NCBI RefSeq assembly: GCF_001469215.1 | Contig: NZ_LOFH01000008.1 | Coordinates: 186,001-250,000 of the forward strand | From: Pseudoalteromonas sp. H105 | Lineage (GTDB): Bacteria > Pseudomonadota > Gammaproteobacteria > Enterobacterales > Alteromonadaceae | DNA: 64,000 bases | Reading direction: 5' to 3' | Shown here: positions 43,574 through 53,475 of the stretch, piece by piece | Position numbering within the stretch: the first letter of the stretch is position 1 | How the letters are laid out: every line of letters begins with the position of its first letter | Notes under the pieces: generated by a model | Told to the model about the DNA's origin: nothing | Databases searched by the model: none | What the model saw: the letters and a program-made list of their open reading frames with translations, nothing else | Made by a program: the position numbers and the translations under genes

Positions 43574-46210
43574 ATGAGCTTTCAAATAATGGGTGGGTTT
43601 ATTATTAAAGGAATACTGAGACTGTGCGTAGTATGTGCGCTTATGATGCCATTTAGTAATGTGCAGGCCAACTATTCATTAGCATCAATTATTGACGGTC
43701 AAATCTTTGCCGATCATAGCGCGGTGATGTTAATTATTGAACCTAAGACAGGTTCGATCGTGTTTGCTAATAAATCAGCCGCCAAGTTTTATGGGTATAG
43801 CATTTCACAATTGCAAGCAATGAAAATTCAGCAAATTAATATTTTTACGGAGCAGCAGGTAGCGCAGGAACGAAAAGCCGCATTGAATAAAGGACAAAAC
43901 TATTTTGTTTTTAAGCATCAGTTAGCCAGTGGTGAGACGCGAACTGTGAGTGTGTATTCAGCCCCATTTGAACTTGATAATAGGCGACTTTTATTTTCTG
44001 TTATTCATGATATCTCATCTCAGCGAACACTTGAGAAAGAGCTTTGGCATTACCAAGAAAACCTTGAGGAATTAGTGGCAATCCAAACGCAAGAAATTGA
44101 ACAAAAGCGTTTTGGGCAATTCATCTTGTCGTTAATATCAATCATATTACTAACGGGTTTATTGGCTATTTTGACTCTTTTAGCAACGCGATTACGCACC
44201 GCGAAAAGGTCAGCACAAAAAGACAGCGCTACTTTAAAAGCGATCTTTAATGGTATTGATGACTTACTTATTTTCACTGATAACAAGCACACGATATTGA
44301 ATGCAAATAGGATGGCAGCACAAAAGCTGACGGATATAGAAACCCTTAAAGGGAATAATATTCATACTTATATGAATAACGTTTCGTCTATTGGACAGCT
44401 TGATAATGAGTGCCAGTTTAGCGGTATGAAAGGTGTTTTTTGGGGGGAGGTAAATGTCACTACTGTGACAGATGAAGCCGATAAGAAAATAGGTGAAATA
44501 CATTTAATTCGTGATATTACGCAAAAGTTAAAAATACGTCAGCAGCAACGCCTCGCCAGCACAGTATTCTCTGCAACCAACGAAGGTATTTTGGTGTCGG
44601 ATAATACGAATAAAATTCAAGCAATCAATAGCGCTTTTACACAAATAACGGGCTACCAAGAGGATGATGTATTAGGTGAAACGCCAGCAATATTAAATTC
44701 AGGCCGTCATAAACCTTCTGTTTTTAAAGCGCTGTACGAAAACCTAAAGAACAGTGGTCACTGGGAAGGTGAAGTGTGGAATCGTCGAAAGGATGGCAGT
44801 ATTTATCCATGTTGGCTAAATATATCGGTTGTTTTTGATGAAGAAAAACAAATCGAAATGTATGTTGCTCTGTTTAATGATATTTCACTGCGAAAACAAA
44901 GCGAGCAAGAAATGTGGTTGCAAACCAATTTTGACACTTTAACAGGGCTTGCTAATCGCTATCATTATAATAATAAACTTGATCAAGAAATGATCCGCGC
45001 GAGCGCAGAGAACACACGTTTAGCTATTTGCTTCATAGATTTAGATCGCTTTAAAAGCGTGAACGACACTTTAGGGCATAATAGTGGTGATATGCTGTTA
45101 CTTGAGGCGGCTAATAGATTAAAGGCATGTATGCGTGAGGTCGATACTGTTGCTCGCTTGGGGGGAGATGAATTCGCTTTACTCCTCCCAGGTATAAATA
45201 ATCTTAGCGATATTGAAAGACTGGCGAAAAAATCCTTAAAGGCATTGAGTTCAGCGTTTAAAATTGGCGACCAAGATGTATTTGTGTCAGGCAGTATGGG
45301 GGTGACAATTTACCCTGATGATGGTGTAGAGCGAAAAATATTACTACGTAATGCAGACAGTGCTATGTATCAAGCAAAAGAACAAGGACGTAACTGCTTT
45401 GAGTTCTTTACACATGGCCTGCATGAGCAAGTGAAGGCCCGCAGTAAACTTGGAAACGCCTTACATAAAGCGTTAAAAAATAATGAGTTTACGGTGTATT
45501 TTCAGCCTATTATCAGCATTGATAAAAAAACCATTGGCTGTGAAGCTTTGCTGCGTTGGCACAATCCTGAACTAGGGCAAATATCACCGGCTGAATTTAT
45601 TCCAATTTGTGAAGAATTAGGGTTAATTGTTGAGATTGGGGAGTGGGTATTAAGAGAGGCATGCAAAGAAGCTTCTCAATGGTGCAGTCAATTTAATGGC
45701 AATTTCTTTGTCACCGTTAACTTTTCAAGTGTGCAGTTTGTTCGTCGAGATATAGCAAAGCTGGTCAAAAATGTATTGCATGAATATCAGTTATCACCAG
45801 AATGCTTAACATTAGAAATTACAGAGACTTTATTGGCTGATAATAGCCCAAATATTTTGCAACAATTGCAAGCAATTCGTGCTTTAGGGGTTGGGTTAGC
45901 AATTGATGACTTTGGTACGGGTTATTCATCATTGAGTTATTTGAAGCGGTTCCCATTAAGTAAATTAAAAATAGACCGTGAGTTTATTAAAGATTTACCT
46001 GATGAGCACGAGGATTGTGCAATGGTGGGCGCGATTATCTCGATGGCGAGTAATTTACATTTAGAAGTGGTGGCTGAGGGCGTTGAAACAGACGCGCAGC
46101 GCGCTTACTTAGCTGCGTTGAATTGTGATTACATTCAAGGCTTCCTGTATAGTAAACCGTTGCCTAAGGATGAGTTTGATCACTATTTAAAAACATTTTT
46201 TGAGCAGTAA
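43574..46210 (+). CDS. PAS-PAS-GGDEF-EAL c-di-GMP protein
   Basis: An 878-residue membrane signalling protein. After a signal-like N-terminus come a PAS domain (about 40-145), a TM (about 180-200), two further PAS domains (about 215-330 and 335-450), GGDEF (intact GGDEF near residue 530, with FDTLTGLANRYHY and IDLDRFKSVNDTLGH) and EAL (EALLRWHNP near 657, DDFGTGYSSLSYL, EVVAEGVE). Both catalytic signatures are intact, so synthesis and breakdown of c-di-GMP are both possible. The first PAS being extracytoplasmic is unusual. The start is uncertain: ATG 43574 has no ribosome site, and ATG 43589 gives a slightly better context. Confidence 0.9.
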   Translation: MSFQIMGGFIIKGILRLCVVCALMMPFSNVQANYSLASIIDGQIFADHSAVMLIIEPKTGSIVFANKSAAKFYGYSISQLQAMKIQQINIFTEQQVAQERKAALNKGQNYFVFKHQLASGETRTVSVYSAPFELDNRRLLFSVIHDISSQRTLEKELWHYQENLEELVAIQTQEIEQKRFGQFILSLISIILLTGLLAILTLLATRLRTAKRSAQKDSATLKAIFNGIDDLLIFTDNKHTILNANRMAAQKLTDIETLKGNNIHTYMNNVSSIGQLDNECQFSGMKGVFWGEVNVTTVTDEADKKIGEIHLIRDITQKLKIRQQQRLASTVFSATNEGILVSDNTNKIQAINSAFTQITGYQEDDVLGETPAILNSGRHKPSVFKALYENLKNSGHWEGEVWNRRKDGSIYPCWLNISVVFDEEKQIEMYVALFNDISLRKQSEQEMWLQTNFDTLTGLANRYHYNNKLDQEMIRASAENTRLAICFIDLDRFKSVNDTLGHNSGDMLLLEAANRLKACMREVDTVARLGGDEFALLLPGINNLSDIERLAKKSLKALSSAFKIGDQDVFVSGSMGVTIYPDDGVERKILLRNADSAMYQAKEQGRNCFEFFTHGLHEQVKARSKLGNALHKALKNNEFTVYFQPIISIDKKTIGCEALLRWHNPELGQISPAEFIPICEELGLIVEIGEWVLREACKEASQWCSQFNGNFFVTVNFSSVQFVRRDIAKLVKNVLHEYQLSPECLTLEITETLLADNSPNILQQLQAIRALGVGLAIDDFGTGYSSLSYLKRFPLSKLKIDREFIKDLPDEHEDCAMVGAIISMASNLHLEVVAEGVETDAQRAYLAALNCDYIQGFLYSKPLPKDEFDHYLKTFFEQ

Positions 46211-46239
46211 TGACGTACGGCTCTGGCGTGTATTTGATG

Positions 46240-48261
46240 CTAAAACTTGAAACGTTCAACTGCGCTGGTTAAAGAGTGTGCCAGTTGGTTGACATCTTCA
46301 CTTTGAGTGGCTAATGAACTCGCATGGTCTGCGTTGTTCTTAGCTTGGTCTGTCACAGTGGCCATAATGTGTTTTATCTCATTACTGTCGTTAAGCTGAT
46401 GATGTGAAGAATCTGCAATTTGCTGACTCATCTGGTTAACTGTCACTAAAGTGCTCTTTATTTTATCGACTGCATGTTTTAACTCGCTGCTATTAGTTAC
46501 GCACTCTTTAGCTTGTTGTTGTCCGTCGTTTATCTCATGCTGTGCAGTATTTGCCTGCTCCTGCAACGTTTGAATCATTGTACGAATTTCGTTTGTAGAA
46601 CTTTGAGTGCGGGCCGCAAGAGAGCGAACTTCATCGGCAACAACGGCAAATCCTCGCCCATTCTCCCCCGCTCGCGCAGCTTCAATCGCGGCATTCAGTG
46701 CAAGTAAGTTGGTTTGCTCTGCAATACTGCTAATGGTATCGACGATAGCGCCAATAAGCTGCGTGTGTTGCGTTAATTCTTTATTACTATGCACGGCTTG
46801 ATCTAAACGCGTTAACAATGCTTGTATTCGTTGACTGTTTCTATCAGCAATTTGATTTACTTCGTTAGAAAGTTGCGACGCATTGGCTATTTCGTTTGAT
46901 GTACTTTGGGCTTGCTCATACACGGTTTGTGAATTGTTGAGCATGTTTTGTGCAACCGTCGTGGCTTGTGCAATACGTTCAAGCTGTTGGGCAGCTGCAA
47001 CGGTCATTTGTTGTCCTTGTGCACTTGTTTGGATTGCGGATTGGTCAAGTATGTGCGCATTGTCACTAATATCAGACAGTAATTTCCCTAAGTCGTCGCT
47101 AAGTCTGTTGATGTTCATTAATAGTACACCAAACTCATCATCACTGCGCGGGTGTGTGCGTTTTGATAAGTCGCCAGACGCTATCCTTGAGAGCGCTTTG
47201 TTGACTGCATTTAACGGTTTAAGCATCGCACGAGTGGTCAACACAGAAATGAGGGCTGCAAATGAGAGTAAGATGATGCTAATCATAATAGCCAATGAAG
47301 AGCCTGTGCTGATGGTCGATTGGGCGCTTTGTTGTAACGCAGCAAAGCGTATATCAGCTAATTGATTTAGTTCTATGATGAGTTTTTCAGTATCTTGAAA
47401 CTGCTGCTGAAAATCGTTAAAAGCTGCTTCTGCGTTTTGACGGCTTGCCAAAATTGTTTCTTGTGGTTGATAAATCGTGGCCAGCTTTTTATCTACAACG
47501 GTCATTTTTGTCGTTAATGCAGTGAGGTCAGCAACGCCCTTGAGTTCACTCGCTTGCTGTTTTAAATAGGTAAAATTAGATTTTACGTTATCGAGGAGAA
47601 AATTGGCGTCTTGTTGGTGTTCATCCAACATCGTTAAAGAGCCAATGTGCTTAATGCTTTTCACGTTATTACTTAGAGTAAACAACAGATCGTCGATACG
47701 CGTTGCTGTGCCGACCATGGCATCCAGAATAGGCTGCTGTTGTTGAGTAATCTCTAATAGCTCTAAATCTAATAAGTCATTACTTAATGATGTTATTTCT
47801 TCTATGTATTCAGTACTCTGAGTAGCTAATGTTGATACCGCATTTAAGCCATTTTCTTTGGTACTAAACATGGTGGTATTGGTTGTGCTTAGGCGTTTGA
47901 ACTTATCACTTATTTGAACAAGCAATGATTGCATTTTAGGTTGATCTTGTAATTGCACCTCAAGAATAGCAAGTTTGTCGTTAAACAACTTTTGTTCACT
48001 TTCAGTTTGTTGTCGTTCGTGCAGTAATTTCGCAATGTTGTTTTGGCTAAACGCCACGGCATGAAACTTTGTTATTGATAAAAGAGACAGTTGTAATGCG
48101 TTACTTTGTTGTTGTACAGGCACGGCCAGATTTTCAATATCCGAATTGGCAACACTAATCTTACCTAATGACCAATAGAAAAAACCACTGCTTAATAGCA
48201 TTAAAATACCAATTGCTGTGAAGGCAAATATCACTTTGTATTTAATGGCAATTGACTGCAT
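46240..48261 (-). CDS. Methyl-accepting chemotaxis protein
   Basis: A 673-residue chemoreceptor: TM1 (about 10-30), a long helical periplasmic sensor (about 31-315) full of Gln/Leu heptads, probably a helical-bundle sensor, TM2 (about 320-342), HAMP (about 343-398, [20 protein letters not shown]), and a signalling domain with the invariant hairpin tip [37 protein letters not shown]. Ligand unknown. It transmits to CheA/CheW encoded elsewhere. Convergent with the GGDEF-EAL gene. Confidence 0.94.
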   Translation of the reverse strand: MQSIAIKYKVIFAFTAIGILMLLSSGFFYWSLGKISVANSDIENLAVPVQQQSNALQLSLLSITKFHAVAFSQNNIAKLLHERQQTESEQKLFNDKLAILEVQLQDQPKMQSLLVQISDKFKRLSTTNTTMFSTKENGLNAVSTLATQSTEYIEEITSLSNDLLDLELLEITQQQQPILDAMVGTATRIDDLLFTLSNNVKSIKHIGSLTMLDEHQQDANFLLDNVKSNFTYLKQQASELKGVADLTALTTKMTVVDKKLATIYQPQETILASRQNAEAAFNDFQQQFQDTEKLIIELNQLADIRFAALQQSAQSTISTGSSLAIMISIILLSFAALISVLTTRAMLKPLNAVNKALSRIASGDLSKRTHPRSDDEFGVLLMNINRLSDDLGKLLSDISDNAHILDQSAIQTSAQGQQMTVAAAQQLERIAQATTVAQNMLNNSQTVYEQAQSTSNEIANASQLSNEVNQIADRNSQRIQALLTRLDQAVHSNKELTQHTQLIGAIVDTISSIAEQTNLLALNAAIEAARAGENGRGFAVVADEVRSLAARTQSSTNEIRTMIQTLQEQANTAQHEINDGQQQAKECVTNSSELKHAVDKIKSTLVTVNQMSQQIADSSHHQLNDSNEIKHIMATVTDQAKNNADHASSLATQSEDVNQLAHSLTSAVERFKF

Positions 48262-48334
48262 AACTAACTCTTTTCAACTGATTTAATCATTAGTGTAGCA
48301 GCGTTTCTAAAAAGATAAGAGCAAAAATATGGGT

Positions 48335-48619
48335 TTATTGCTGATTGCAGTGCTGTTTATACCCATTAATGATTAACATTGCTTCGTTACCTTTCGTCCA
48401 AAATAAAACGTTTTCGTTACTGTATTTCACTCCAGACGCACTCTTTTGCCTCACTAGCGGGTATGTTGTGTGATGATAATTCAGTTCTGCCGTCTCATCA
48501 GCGTTACTCGTTATTATGGCTATTTGCTGCTTATTGCACACATACACTGCGCTGTTTGTATGTTCAGTGCAGGCTGTTAATACGAGCAAAAGCGCTATAA
48601 ACAAAATTATTTTAGTCAT
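48335..48619 (-). CDS. MliC-like lysozyme-inhibitor lipoprotein
   Basis: A 94-residue lipoprotein. MTKIILFIALLLVLTAC gives Cys17 as the lipidated residue. The mature part fits the MliC/PliC fold: VYVCNKQQIAI, ELNYHHTTYPL, then KSASGVKYSNENVLFWTKGNEAMLI and a final cysteine pairing with the first. In this family the SASGxxY motif inserts into the lysozyme active site. Protection against host or predator lysozyme is inferred. ATG 48619 is chosen over an upstream start at 48664 for its lipobox and an AGG site. Confidence 0.78.
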   Translation of the reverse strand: MTKIILFIALLLVLTACTEHTNSAVYVCNKQQIAIITSNADETAELNYHHTTYPLVRQKSASGVKYSNENVLFWTKGNEAMLIINGYKQHCNQQ

Positions 48620-48919
48620 GATAAACCTGGCTGTATTTAATTTTAGTGAGAGCATATCAAACAAAAATTAACCGTTGATGAAAGCGCAATACTAAGCGAT
48701 GTTGGAGTTCAATTATTTCAACGATAATAAAGGTATGGCGGGGATAACCCTATTAATTTCGCTGGTGGTGTGATCTTGGTCCATGGCTTTTTTAGTATGG
48801 GTCGGCAGCCATGTTTACCTTGTAAATAAAGAGATTTGTCCTCTTTAACGATTAATATTTATTTCTTTAAGTGTTTGTTGCTATTATGTGAACTCATAAG
48901 AATAATTAAAGGAATGCGT
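48620..48919. other. Non-coding gap between divergent genes
   Basis: About 300 bases separate the MliC-like gene from the S9 pseudogene. No gene, RNA or clear operator was recognised; only a weak AAAGAG/CTCTTT hairpin near 48825-48845 stands out. Confidence 0.4.
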
Positions 48920-50870
48920 ATGAAAAACATGATCTTGGCTTTGCTGTTTTTGGTAATGACTACAACAGGGTATGCTAAAACCACTCAATTATCTATTGAG
49001 CACTTTAGCAAAGGTAGTGAATATAGCAATGTTAAAATTTCCCCTAAAGGAACGTATGAACGTATCTGGGGGTCATGACACAGCCAGAAGGCAAAAATGT
49101 ACTGATGATTTTAGATACGAAGAATTTTCAGGTCCAACACGGGGTACAATTTCCTGGGAATGCACAAGTGGGTAACTACCACTGGGTTAATGATGAGCGC
49201 GTAGTATTAGAAAAGCAATACTTAAAAGGGTGGCAAGATCACCCGTTATATCATGGTGAATTGTATGGCGTTAATGCTGATGGCTCTAGACCTAAATATT
49301 TAGTGGGTTATCAAGGTGAAATGCAAACAGGGAGCCGCATCAAAAAAGCCACGCCTATTTACGGCACCTCTCATGTGCTTGACCCAGTTGTGCATGATAA
49401 GCGTAAAATGCTGATTGTTACTTACCCGTGGACGGCAAGTAGTGAGCCACACACCATTGTTTATGAAGTGGATGTTTTTTCAGGTAAGCGCCGTAAAGTG
49501 ACCTCTTCACCTTCAAAAATGGCGCAGTTTTTAACTGATCATGAGGGAAATGTTCGTGCCGCAGTATCTACTGATGATTATATTAAACCCATTATTCACA
49601 CTCGAGGAAAATCAGGAGAGGGTTGGAAAGAGCTTGATTTGGGTAAATTGAGTTACAGTGATGTAAACCTCCAAGCGTTCGATAAAAAGGGGGAGTCAAT
49701 ATACATCACAGCATCAGTAAGCGGTGAGGCTGCCGGCCTTTATAAATTAGATTTGAAAAGTAAAGCGATCGAATTAGTCCATAAAGAAGAGGGAGTTTCA
49801 CCAAAGAAAATATGGATTGATGAAACATCCAAAGAATTATTTGCCATTGAGACTGAGTTAGGGTATCCGACTTATGCATTTGTGAATGCCGGTTCACCAA
49901 AAAGTGCCCGTTTAAAATCATTTTTGGCTTCACTGCCGGGTAATCAAGTACAGCTTGTGAGTAGCACTGTGGATGGTGAGAAGAATATCATTTACTCATC
50001 AAGTGATAGAAACCCTGGTGATTATTACTTATTTAGCGCGCAAAAGAATAAATTGCGATATCTATTCTCTGCGCGTAGTTGGTTAGACCCCGAGCTGATG
50101 GCACATACTAAGCCAATTAATTTTACAAGCCGGCCATTCATGGTTATTTAACGTTACCAGTCGGTGCCGAGGAGAAAAACCTACCACTAGTCGTCATGCC
50201 TCATGGTGGCCCTCATGGCCCGCGAGATTGGTGGGGATTTGATCCTGATGCGCAAATATTAGCAAATCGTGGAATAGCAGTATTAAAAGTTAACTTTAGA
50301 GGCTCAGGTGGCTTTGGTCGTAACTTTGAACACGCAGGGCATAAAAAGTGGGGAGCTGAGATCCAATTTGATATTATAGACGGGGTAAAATATCTAATAG
50401 AGCAGGGCACCGTAGATAAAAATAACATGTGTATTATGGGGGCCAGTTTTGGTGGGTACTCAGCATTACAAAGTGCCATTTTAGAGCCTGAAATGTTTAA
50501 GTGTGCTATTGGTGTAGTCGGTGTTTATGACCTACCACTGATGTTTGACGAAGGCGATGTAGCAGAGCATGATAGTGGCCAGCAGTATCTTAAAAGTGTA
50601 CTCGGTACTGATGAGGCGCAGCTCAAGGCTTTTTCGCCGAGTTATAATATTGATAAATTAAAAGCGCCCGTGTTAATCGTGCATGGTGGAGAAGATGAGC
50701 GAGCACCTATTGAACAGGCAGAATCACTTATTGATGCGCTTAAACAAGCCGATCACCCTCATGTTTACGAGTTACTTGAAGATGAAGGGCATGGGTTTTA
50801 TAAACCAGAGCATCGTGCGCGTTATTATAAACAAGTACTGACATTTTTAGAGCAGCATTTAACCTTATAA
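48920..50870 (+). pseudogene. S9 family prolyl-oligopeptidase-like peptidase, frameshifted
   Basis: Remains of one secreted serine peptidase of about 640-650 residues split over three frames. Part 1 (48920-49078) has AAAGGA, a signal peptide (MKNMILALLFLVMTTTGYA) and the first beta-propeller residues. Part 2 (from about 49066 to 50151) is the propeller. Part 3 (about 50137-50870) is the alpha/beta hydrolase with the nucleophile in GASFGGYSA, the Asp in GGEDERAP and His in EGHGFYK. The first break is an 8-bp tandem duplication (49050-49065); deleting one copy rejoins SPKGTYLGVMTQPEGK. The second is a deletion near 50133-50137, where INFTSR should run through a short Asp-Gly segment into IHGYLTLP. 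All catalytic residues remain, so inactivation is recent. Confidence 0.88.
49050..49065 (+). repeat. 8-bp tandem duplication causing a frameshift
   Basis: GAACGTAT occurs twice in direct tandem (49050-49057 and 49058-49065). It shifts the reading frame of the S9 peptidase gene; removing one copy restores an uninterrupted, family-like sequence. Confidence 0.9.
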
Positions 50871-50891
50871 ACAGTAATTAAAATATGGAAT

Positions 50892-50916
50892 GGCAAGCGA
50901 ATCGCTTGCCTTTTTT
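50892..50916 (+). terminator. Intrinsic terminator after the S9 pseudogene
   Basis: GGCAAGC, a five-base loop, GCTTGCC and six T residues, 21 bases after the stop at 50870 and touching the end of the convergent Sel1 gene. Confidence 0.85.
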
Positions 50917-51856
50917 ATTCACAAGGGTGCATTAAGCAAAGTTCTTTTAACTGTACTTTTGCTTTATGGTTGTTTTGCTTCGCGGCTTGTTGATACCAAT
51001 ATATCGCTTGAGCCAGATTCTTTTCTACTCCTTCGCCATCGCGATACATTTGAGCCGTATTGAGTTGGCCCCATTGCGAGCCCTCTTCAGCTGCAAGTAA
51101 AAAGCTCGCAAGAGCATCTTCGAATAAATCATCTTTGTAATAATTAATACCCTGTTGGTTATGTTTATTGAGCTTAACCCCTTCATAAAGTGGCTTTGGC
51201 CGCGGGGGAAACATCACAAAGCCACCGTACAAGCTATAGGCATAAGGGCGCAATACGTTGTAAATAATTCCTTCGTCAACCATGCGCTGAACCTCAGTGC
51301 GCGGTAAGGTTAATGTCTTTGAAGAAAAGTAATCTCTTTGTACAAGTAAACTTGTACGCATTGCCATTGTGATGCCACGATTACGCTTATAGCGGTAATT
51401 ACTAATTTGAAAGGTGATATATTTATCGTCAAATTCGAGTATTTGAGCAACTTTTAAATTTTCTGGACGTAGGGGCTCTTGAGCAAACTTATCTGCTTTA
51501 ACCAGGTATGTATCATATGCTTGTGGGGCATCAAGCATGGCTTGTTGCTGAGCTGCTTGAGCACTAAACTGAGTATAAAAATACAACAAGGTAAAAACGA
51601 TTAATATTGAGCCGGTAAAGTATTTTATTAGTGACAATAGTTCAGGTAATGGTAGTTTTATTAATGGGACGGGTTCACTATGCTGGCAGTGGTTGCATTG
51701 ATAATAATAGTGCCAGGCTAAAGGAACTATTGGCATAATTGCAAAGCGTAAAAACCGACTGTTATTGACTAATTGGTAATCGTTACTTTTACAATAAGGG
51801 CAGGTTGCTGTTTTGCTAAAAGATGAAAATGAATTACAAGTATTAAAAAGTAGCAT
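50915..51856 (-). CDS. Membrane protein with zinc ribbon and Sel1 repeats
   Basis: A 313-residue protein of mixed build. The N-terminus has a split zinc-ribbon, CPYC (about 19-22) and CNHC (about 54-57); a TM follows (about 77-97); the middle (about 110-215) is a domain I do not recognise; and the C-terminus (about 230-305) carries Sel1-like/TPR repeats (ALASFLLAAEEGSQWGQLNTAQMYRDGEGVEKNLAQAIYWYQQAAKQ). The zinc ribbon would be cytoplasmic and the repeats extracytoplasmic or the reverse. The ribosome site AAAGGGGGC lies inside a 14-bp-arm hairpin (51860-51898). It follows the M28 peptidase gene on the same strand by 88 bp. Confidence 0.7.
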   Translation of the reverse strand: MLLFNTCNSFSSFSKTATCPYCKSNDYQLVNNSRFLRFAIMPIVPLAWHYYYQCNHCQHSEPVPLIKLPLPELLSLIKYFTGSILIVFTLLYFYTQFSAQAAQQQAMLDAPQAYDTYLVKADKFAQEPLRPENLKVAQILEFDDKYITFQISNYRYKRNRGITMAMRTSLLVQRDYFSSKTLTLPRTEVQRMVDEGIIYNVLRPYAYSLYGGFVMFPPRPKPLYEGVKLNKHNQQGINYYKDDLFEDALASFLLAAEEGSQWGQLNTAQMYRDGEGVEKNLAQAIYWYQQAAKQNNHKAKVQLKELCLMHPCE

Positions 51857-51859
51857 GAT

Positions 51860-51898
51860 TGCCCCCTTTGATTTGTTATTAAACTAAATCAAAGGGGG
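51860..51898 (-). promoter_or_regulatory. Hairpin sequestering the ribosome site of the Sel1 gene
   Basis: GCCCCCTTTGATTT (51860-51873) and AAATCAAAGGGGGC (51885-51898) are perfect 14-bp arms around 11 bases. In the minus-strand mRNA the 3' arm ends AAAGGGGGC, four bases before the ATG at 51856, so the Shine-Dalgarno is paired. There is no T-run beside it, arguing against a simple terminator. Confidence 0.65.
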
Positions 51899-51944
51899 CC
51901 AACTGAAAAGCATAAAACTGTAAGAAAGTATGTTTTAAAAGTGC

Positions 51945-53345
51945 TTATTTAGTAACAGGCTTTGGCTTGATTGTAGTTTTAGCGTCAGCTGCCATAAATG
52001 CAAATACTGCGTAAGCGGCTGTATTTTGCTTCAACTTAGTTGGATCGACTTTATCTAAAGTATCATCGGCTGTATGGTGATAATCAAAATAGTCAGTACC
52101 ATCCTGATGAAGGTCAAAGATAGTGGCTCCATTCGTGTTCCTCAATGGAATTAAATCAGGTCCGCCACGAGCCTGGTTTTTACCTATATACTCAACATTT
52201 AATGCTGCAAGTTCTTTTGCAATGGCACGTACGACAGGTAATGATTCTGCAGACACATTTGATTCAAAGCCATATACTACATCAGCACCAAAATCGGACT
52301 CCGCGGCAGCAACAATATTCTCTAGCGTGTTTTTATGCCTTTTAAAGTAGGCTTTTGCACCCCATAACCCCAGTTCTTCAGCAGCAAATAGCACTACACG
52401 AATACTGCGCTTTGGTCGTTTAATTTCGCTGATATGTTTAGCCGCAGCCATAGTTAATGCAACACCAGCACCATCATCTAGCGCACCTGTGCCCAAATCC
52501 CAAGAGTCTAAATGACCTCCAATCAGCACGTATTGCTCTGGATTTTGCGTACCATTAAACTGGCCGATCACGTTAAAACCCGTACCTTGTCCACGGTCTT
52601 CAGTTTGCACATTGATATTGACGGTGACACTTTTACCTAGTGCAATTAAACGCGCAATTTGATCTGCATCGGGATTTGCGATTGTTACATTAGGAATTTT
52701 GGTTACACCCTCTTTGTAGTGGCTGCCACCTGTGTGGGCAAAGCGGTGATGTGCGGTACTGACTGAACGCATCATATAGCCAATTGCGCCTTTTTTTGCG
52801 GCTTCTACAGAGCCAGTAGAACGAGCACGCACGGCAGGACCATAACCATTACCGTCGATATGGCGATTCATTCGATAGTTAATATAGGCAATTTTACCCT
52901 TCAAGCTATTAGCAGGGGCTGCGATCAGCTCATCTAACGTTTCGAACAACACCACTTCAGCGGTGATACCATCTTTAGGTGTGCTGACACTGTGGCCAAG
53001 CGCTGTTAAATGCAGAGATTGCTCACTAGGCGTTAATATTTTTCCACTTTCGCTAAAGCGTCTCCATTCTGGAAAGGTCGCTTCTTCAAGCCATACTTTA
53101 TCAAAGCCTAGCGCTTTAAATCTAGCTTGCGCCCATGCTACGGCTTTTTTATCGTTTTCAGTGCCGGGTAAACGCGGACCTACTTCGGTCGTTAAGGATT
53201 CTAGTAATTGGTAACTTAAGTCACTATTACTGGCACTTTGTCTTAATTGTTCTACTTGTTGCAGCTGTTGGCTGGTAAATTCAGGTTCTGCTGCAGAGGC
53301 TAAAAAGCAACTGGCAAGTAGCATCCCAGTGATGAGTTTGTTCAT
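51945..53345 (-). CDS. Secreted M28 family zinc aminopeptidase/carboxypeptidase Q-like
   Basis: A 466-residue exported peptidase with signal peptide (MNKLITGMLLASCFLASA). A PA-type insert spans about 125-270; the M28 catalytic ligands are in GGHLDSWDLG, ALDDGAG, AAEELGLWG (general base Glu-Glu pair), ESDFGA and YHHTADDT. Length and layout match plasma glutamate carboxypeptidase/carboxypeptidase Q relatives that trim dipeptides. ATG 53345 with AAGG upstream is favoured over an in-frame start at 53387. Behind a bidirectional terminator, so independent of the TonB receptor gene. Confidence 0.9.
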   Translation of the reverse strand: MNKLITGMLLASCFLASAAEPEFTSQQLQQVEQLRQSASNSDLSYQLLESLTTEVGPRLPGTENDKKAVAWAQARFKALGFDKVWLEEATFPEWRRFSESGKILTPSEQSLHLTALGHSVSTPKDGITAEVVLFETLDELIAAPANSLKGKIAYINYRMNRHIDGNGYGPAVRARSTGSVEAAKKGAIGYMMRSVSTAHHRFAHTGGSHYKEGVTKIPNVTIANPDADQIARLIALGKSVTVNINVQTEDRGQGTGFNVIGQFNGTQNPEQYVLIGGHLDSWDLGTGALDDGAGVALTMAAAKHISEIKRPKRSIRVVLFAAEELGLWGAKAYFKRHKNTLENIVAAAESDFGADVVYGFESNVSAESLPVVRAIAKELAALNVEYIGKNQARGGPDLIPLRNTNGATIFDLHQDGTDYFDYHHTADDTLDKVDPTKLKQNTAAYAVFAFMAADAKTTIKPKPVTK

Positions 53346-53425
53346 TGTTGACCTTGGCTTGTTAGATACTTGGGGGTATTTAATCATTAAATAGCTGATT
53401 TAAAAAATACAATGAGATAAAAATT

Positions 53426-53461
53426 AAAAAGCCCGCACTTTTTGTAAAGTGCGGGCTTTTT
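53426..53461. terminator. Bidirectional intrinsic terminator
   Basis: AAAAAGCCCGCACTTT and its exact complement around a four-base loop; T-runs on both strands. It lies 15 bp past the stop of the TonB-dependent receptor and upstream of the M28 gene. Confidence 0.9.
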
Positions 53462-53475
53462 AACGCATATTAGAC

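Noticed and set aside
48920..50870. Sequencing error as the cause of the S9 frameshifts
   Set aside because: An exact 8-bp tandem duplication and a loss of several bases are not the homopolymer or single-base errors usual in assemblies; true mutation is more likely, though reads were not available.
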